Positions 63,830-64,000 of a stretch of DNA of 64,000 bases are shown here, piece by piece. The first letter of the stretch is position 1, and each line of letters starts with the position of its first letter. The notes under the pieces were generated by a model that was not told where the DNA came from, did no database searches, and saw only the letters and a list, made by a program, of their open reading frames with translations. Both the position numbers and the translations under genes were made by a program. Source of the DNA: Cladocopium goreaui (taxonomy: Eukaryota > Sar > Dinophyceae > Suessiales > Symbiodiniaceae); NCBI GenBank assembly GCA_947184155.2, contig CAMXCT020000113.1, positions 637,182 to 701,181 of the forward strand. Reading direction: 5' to 3'.

Positions 63830-64000
63830 AAGAAGGGAGGAAGGAGTAAAGGAGTAGAAGTAGGAGTAGGAGCAGGCGTCGGAGTAGGAGTCGGAGTAGG
63901 CGTAGGCGGAGGCGGAGGCATAGGCGTAGGCGTAGTCGTAGTCGTAGTCGTAGTCGTCGTCGTAGTAGTAGTAATAGTAGTAGTAGTGGTGGTGGTGGTG
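63830..64000 (+). repeat. Graded microsatellite: GGNGTA-type hexamers to (GTA)n to (GTG)n
   Basis: The unit changes along the array: AGGAGT/GGAGTAG, then GGCGTA/GGCGGA, then GTCGTA, then GTC/GTA, then GTA with one AAT, finally GTG at the window edge. It is truncated by the window end. Confidence 0.9.

Overview
The window looks like nuclear DNA of a eukaryote, most likely a dinoflagellate (Symbiodiniaceae-like). The evidence is decayed and young retroelements, a Ty1/copia element with a methyltransferase-like tail, a tyrosine-recombinase pseudogene of a type I associate with dinoflagellate genomes, intron-split genes whose splice donors seem to include GC and perhaps GA, and two possible relics of the dinoflagellate spliced leader. 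There are no operons, ribosome-binding sites or CRISPR arrays.

Left half (1-34.8 kb) is a nest of mobile elements. A large multicopy ORF family carries a GxSxG motif and an SF1/UPF1-like helicase. Copy 2 is the longest (about 5.9-12.3 kb, + strand, three frames). Copy 1 keeps only the C-terminal domain (1.07-2.07 kb, +). Copy 3 is a decayed helicase core (34.3-32.7 kb, - strand). Copies 1 and 2 are each followed by about 2.5 kb of non-coding 3' sequence that shares short RNA-like structures and ends in a terminal hairpin, a CCGAGCC box and a 9-A tail. The last ~170 bp of that 3' end also occurs alone at 34.31-34.48 kb. I regard this conserved, structured, poly(A)-tailed 3' end as the most interesting possibly undescribed system here. 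Between copies lie a broken tyrosine recombinase (15.4-17.3 kb, -), a broken unknown gene (18.05-19.3 kb, -), a foldback element with ~700-bp arms, and a 10.2-kb Ty1/copia element (20,812-31,020). The copia element has nearly identical LTRs, a 5-bp target duplication, a frameshifted gag-pol, five Cys-rich repeats in the polyprotein, a methyltransferase-like C-terminus and an extra ORF before the 3' LTR. Next to it are a tRNA-derived SINE with an 18-bp target duplication and a 66-bp poly(A)-tailed insertion with a 17-bp target duplication.

At about 35 kb there is an abrupt change to a ~900-bp AT-rich island. The right half (36-64 kb) then looks different: short GC-richer exon-like stretches in AT-richer introns, minisatellites and tandem or dispersed segmental duplications. 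One + strand gene (about 40.7-43.6 kb, probably wider) can be followed through phase-compatible exons. Others are seen only as single exons. Tandem duplications occupy 48.6-52.5 kb (625-bp near-identical pair plus diverged copies) and 53.3-56.1 kb (1,009-bp near-identical pair, Cys-rich ORFs). The window ends in a purine-rich duplication and a graded trinucleotide or hexanucleotide microsatellite.

All calls rest on reading the sequence and on remembered family motifs; no database search was run. Most coding calls in the left half are broken genes, and exon boundaries in the right half are predictions.
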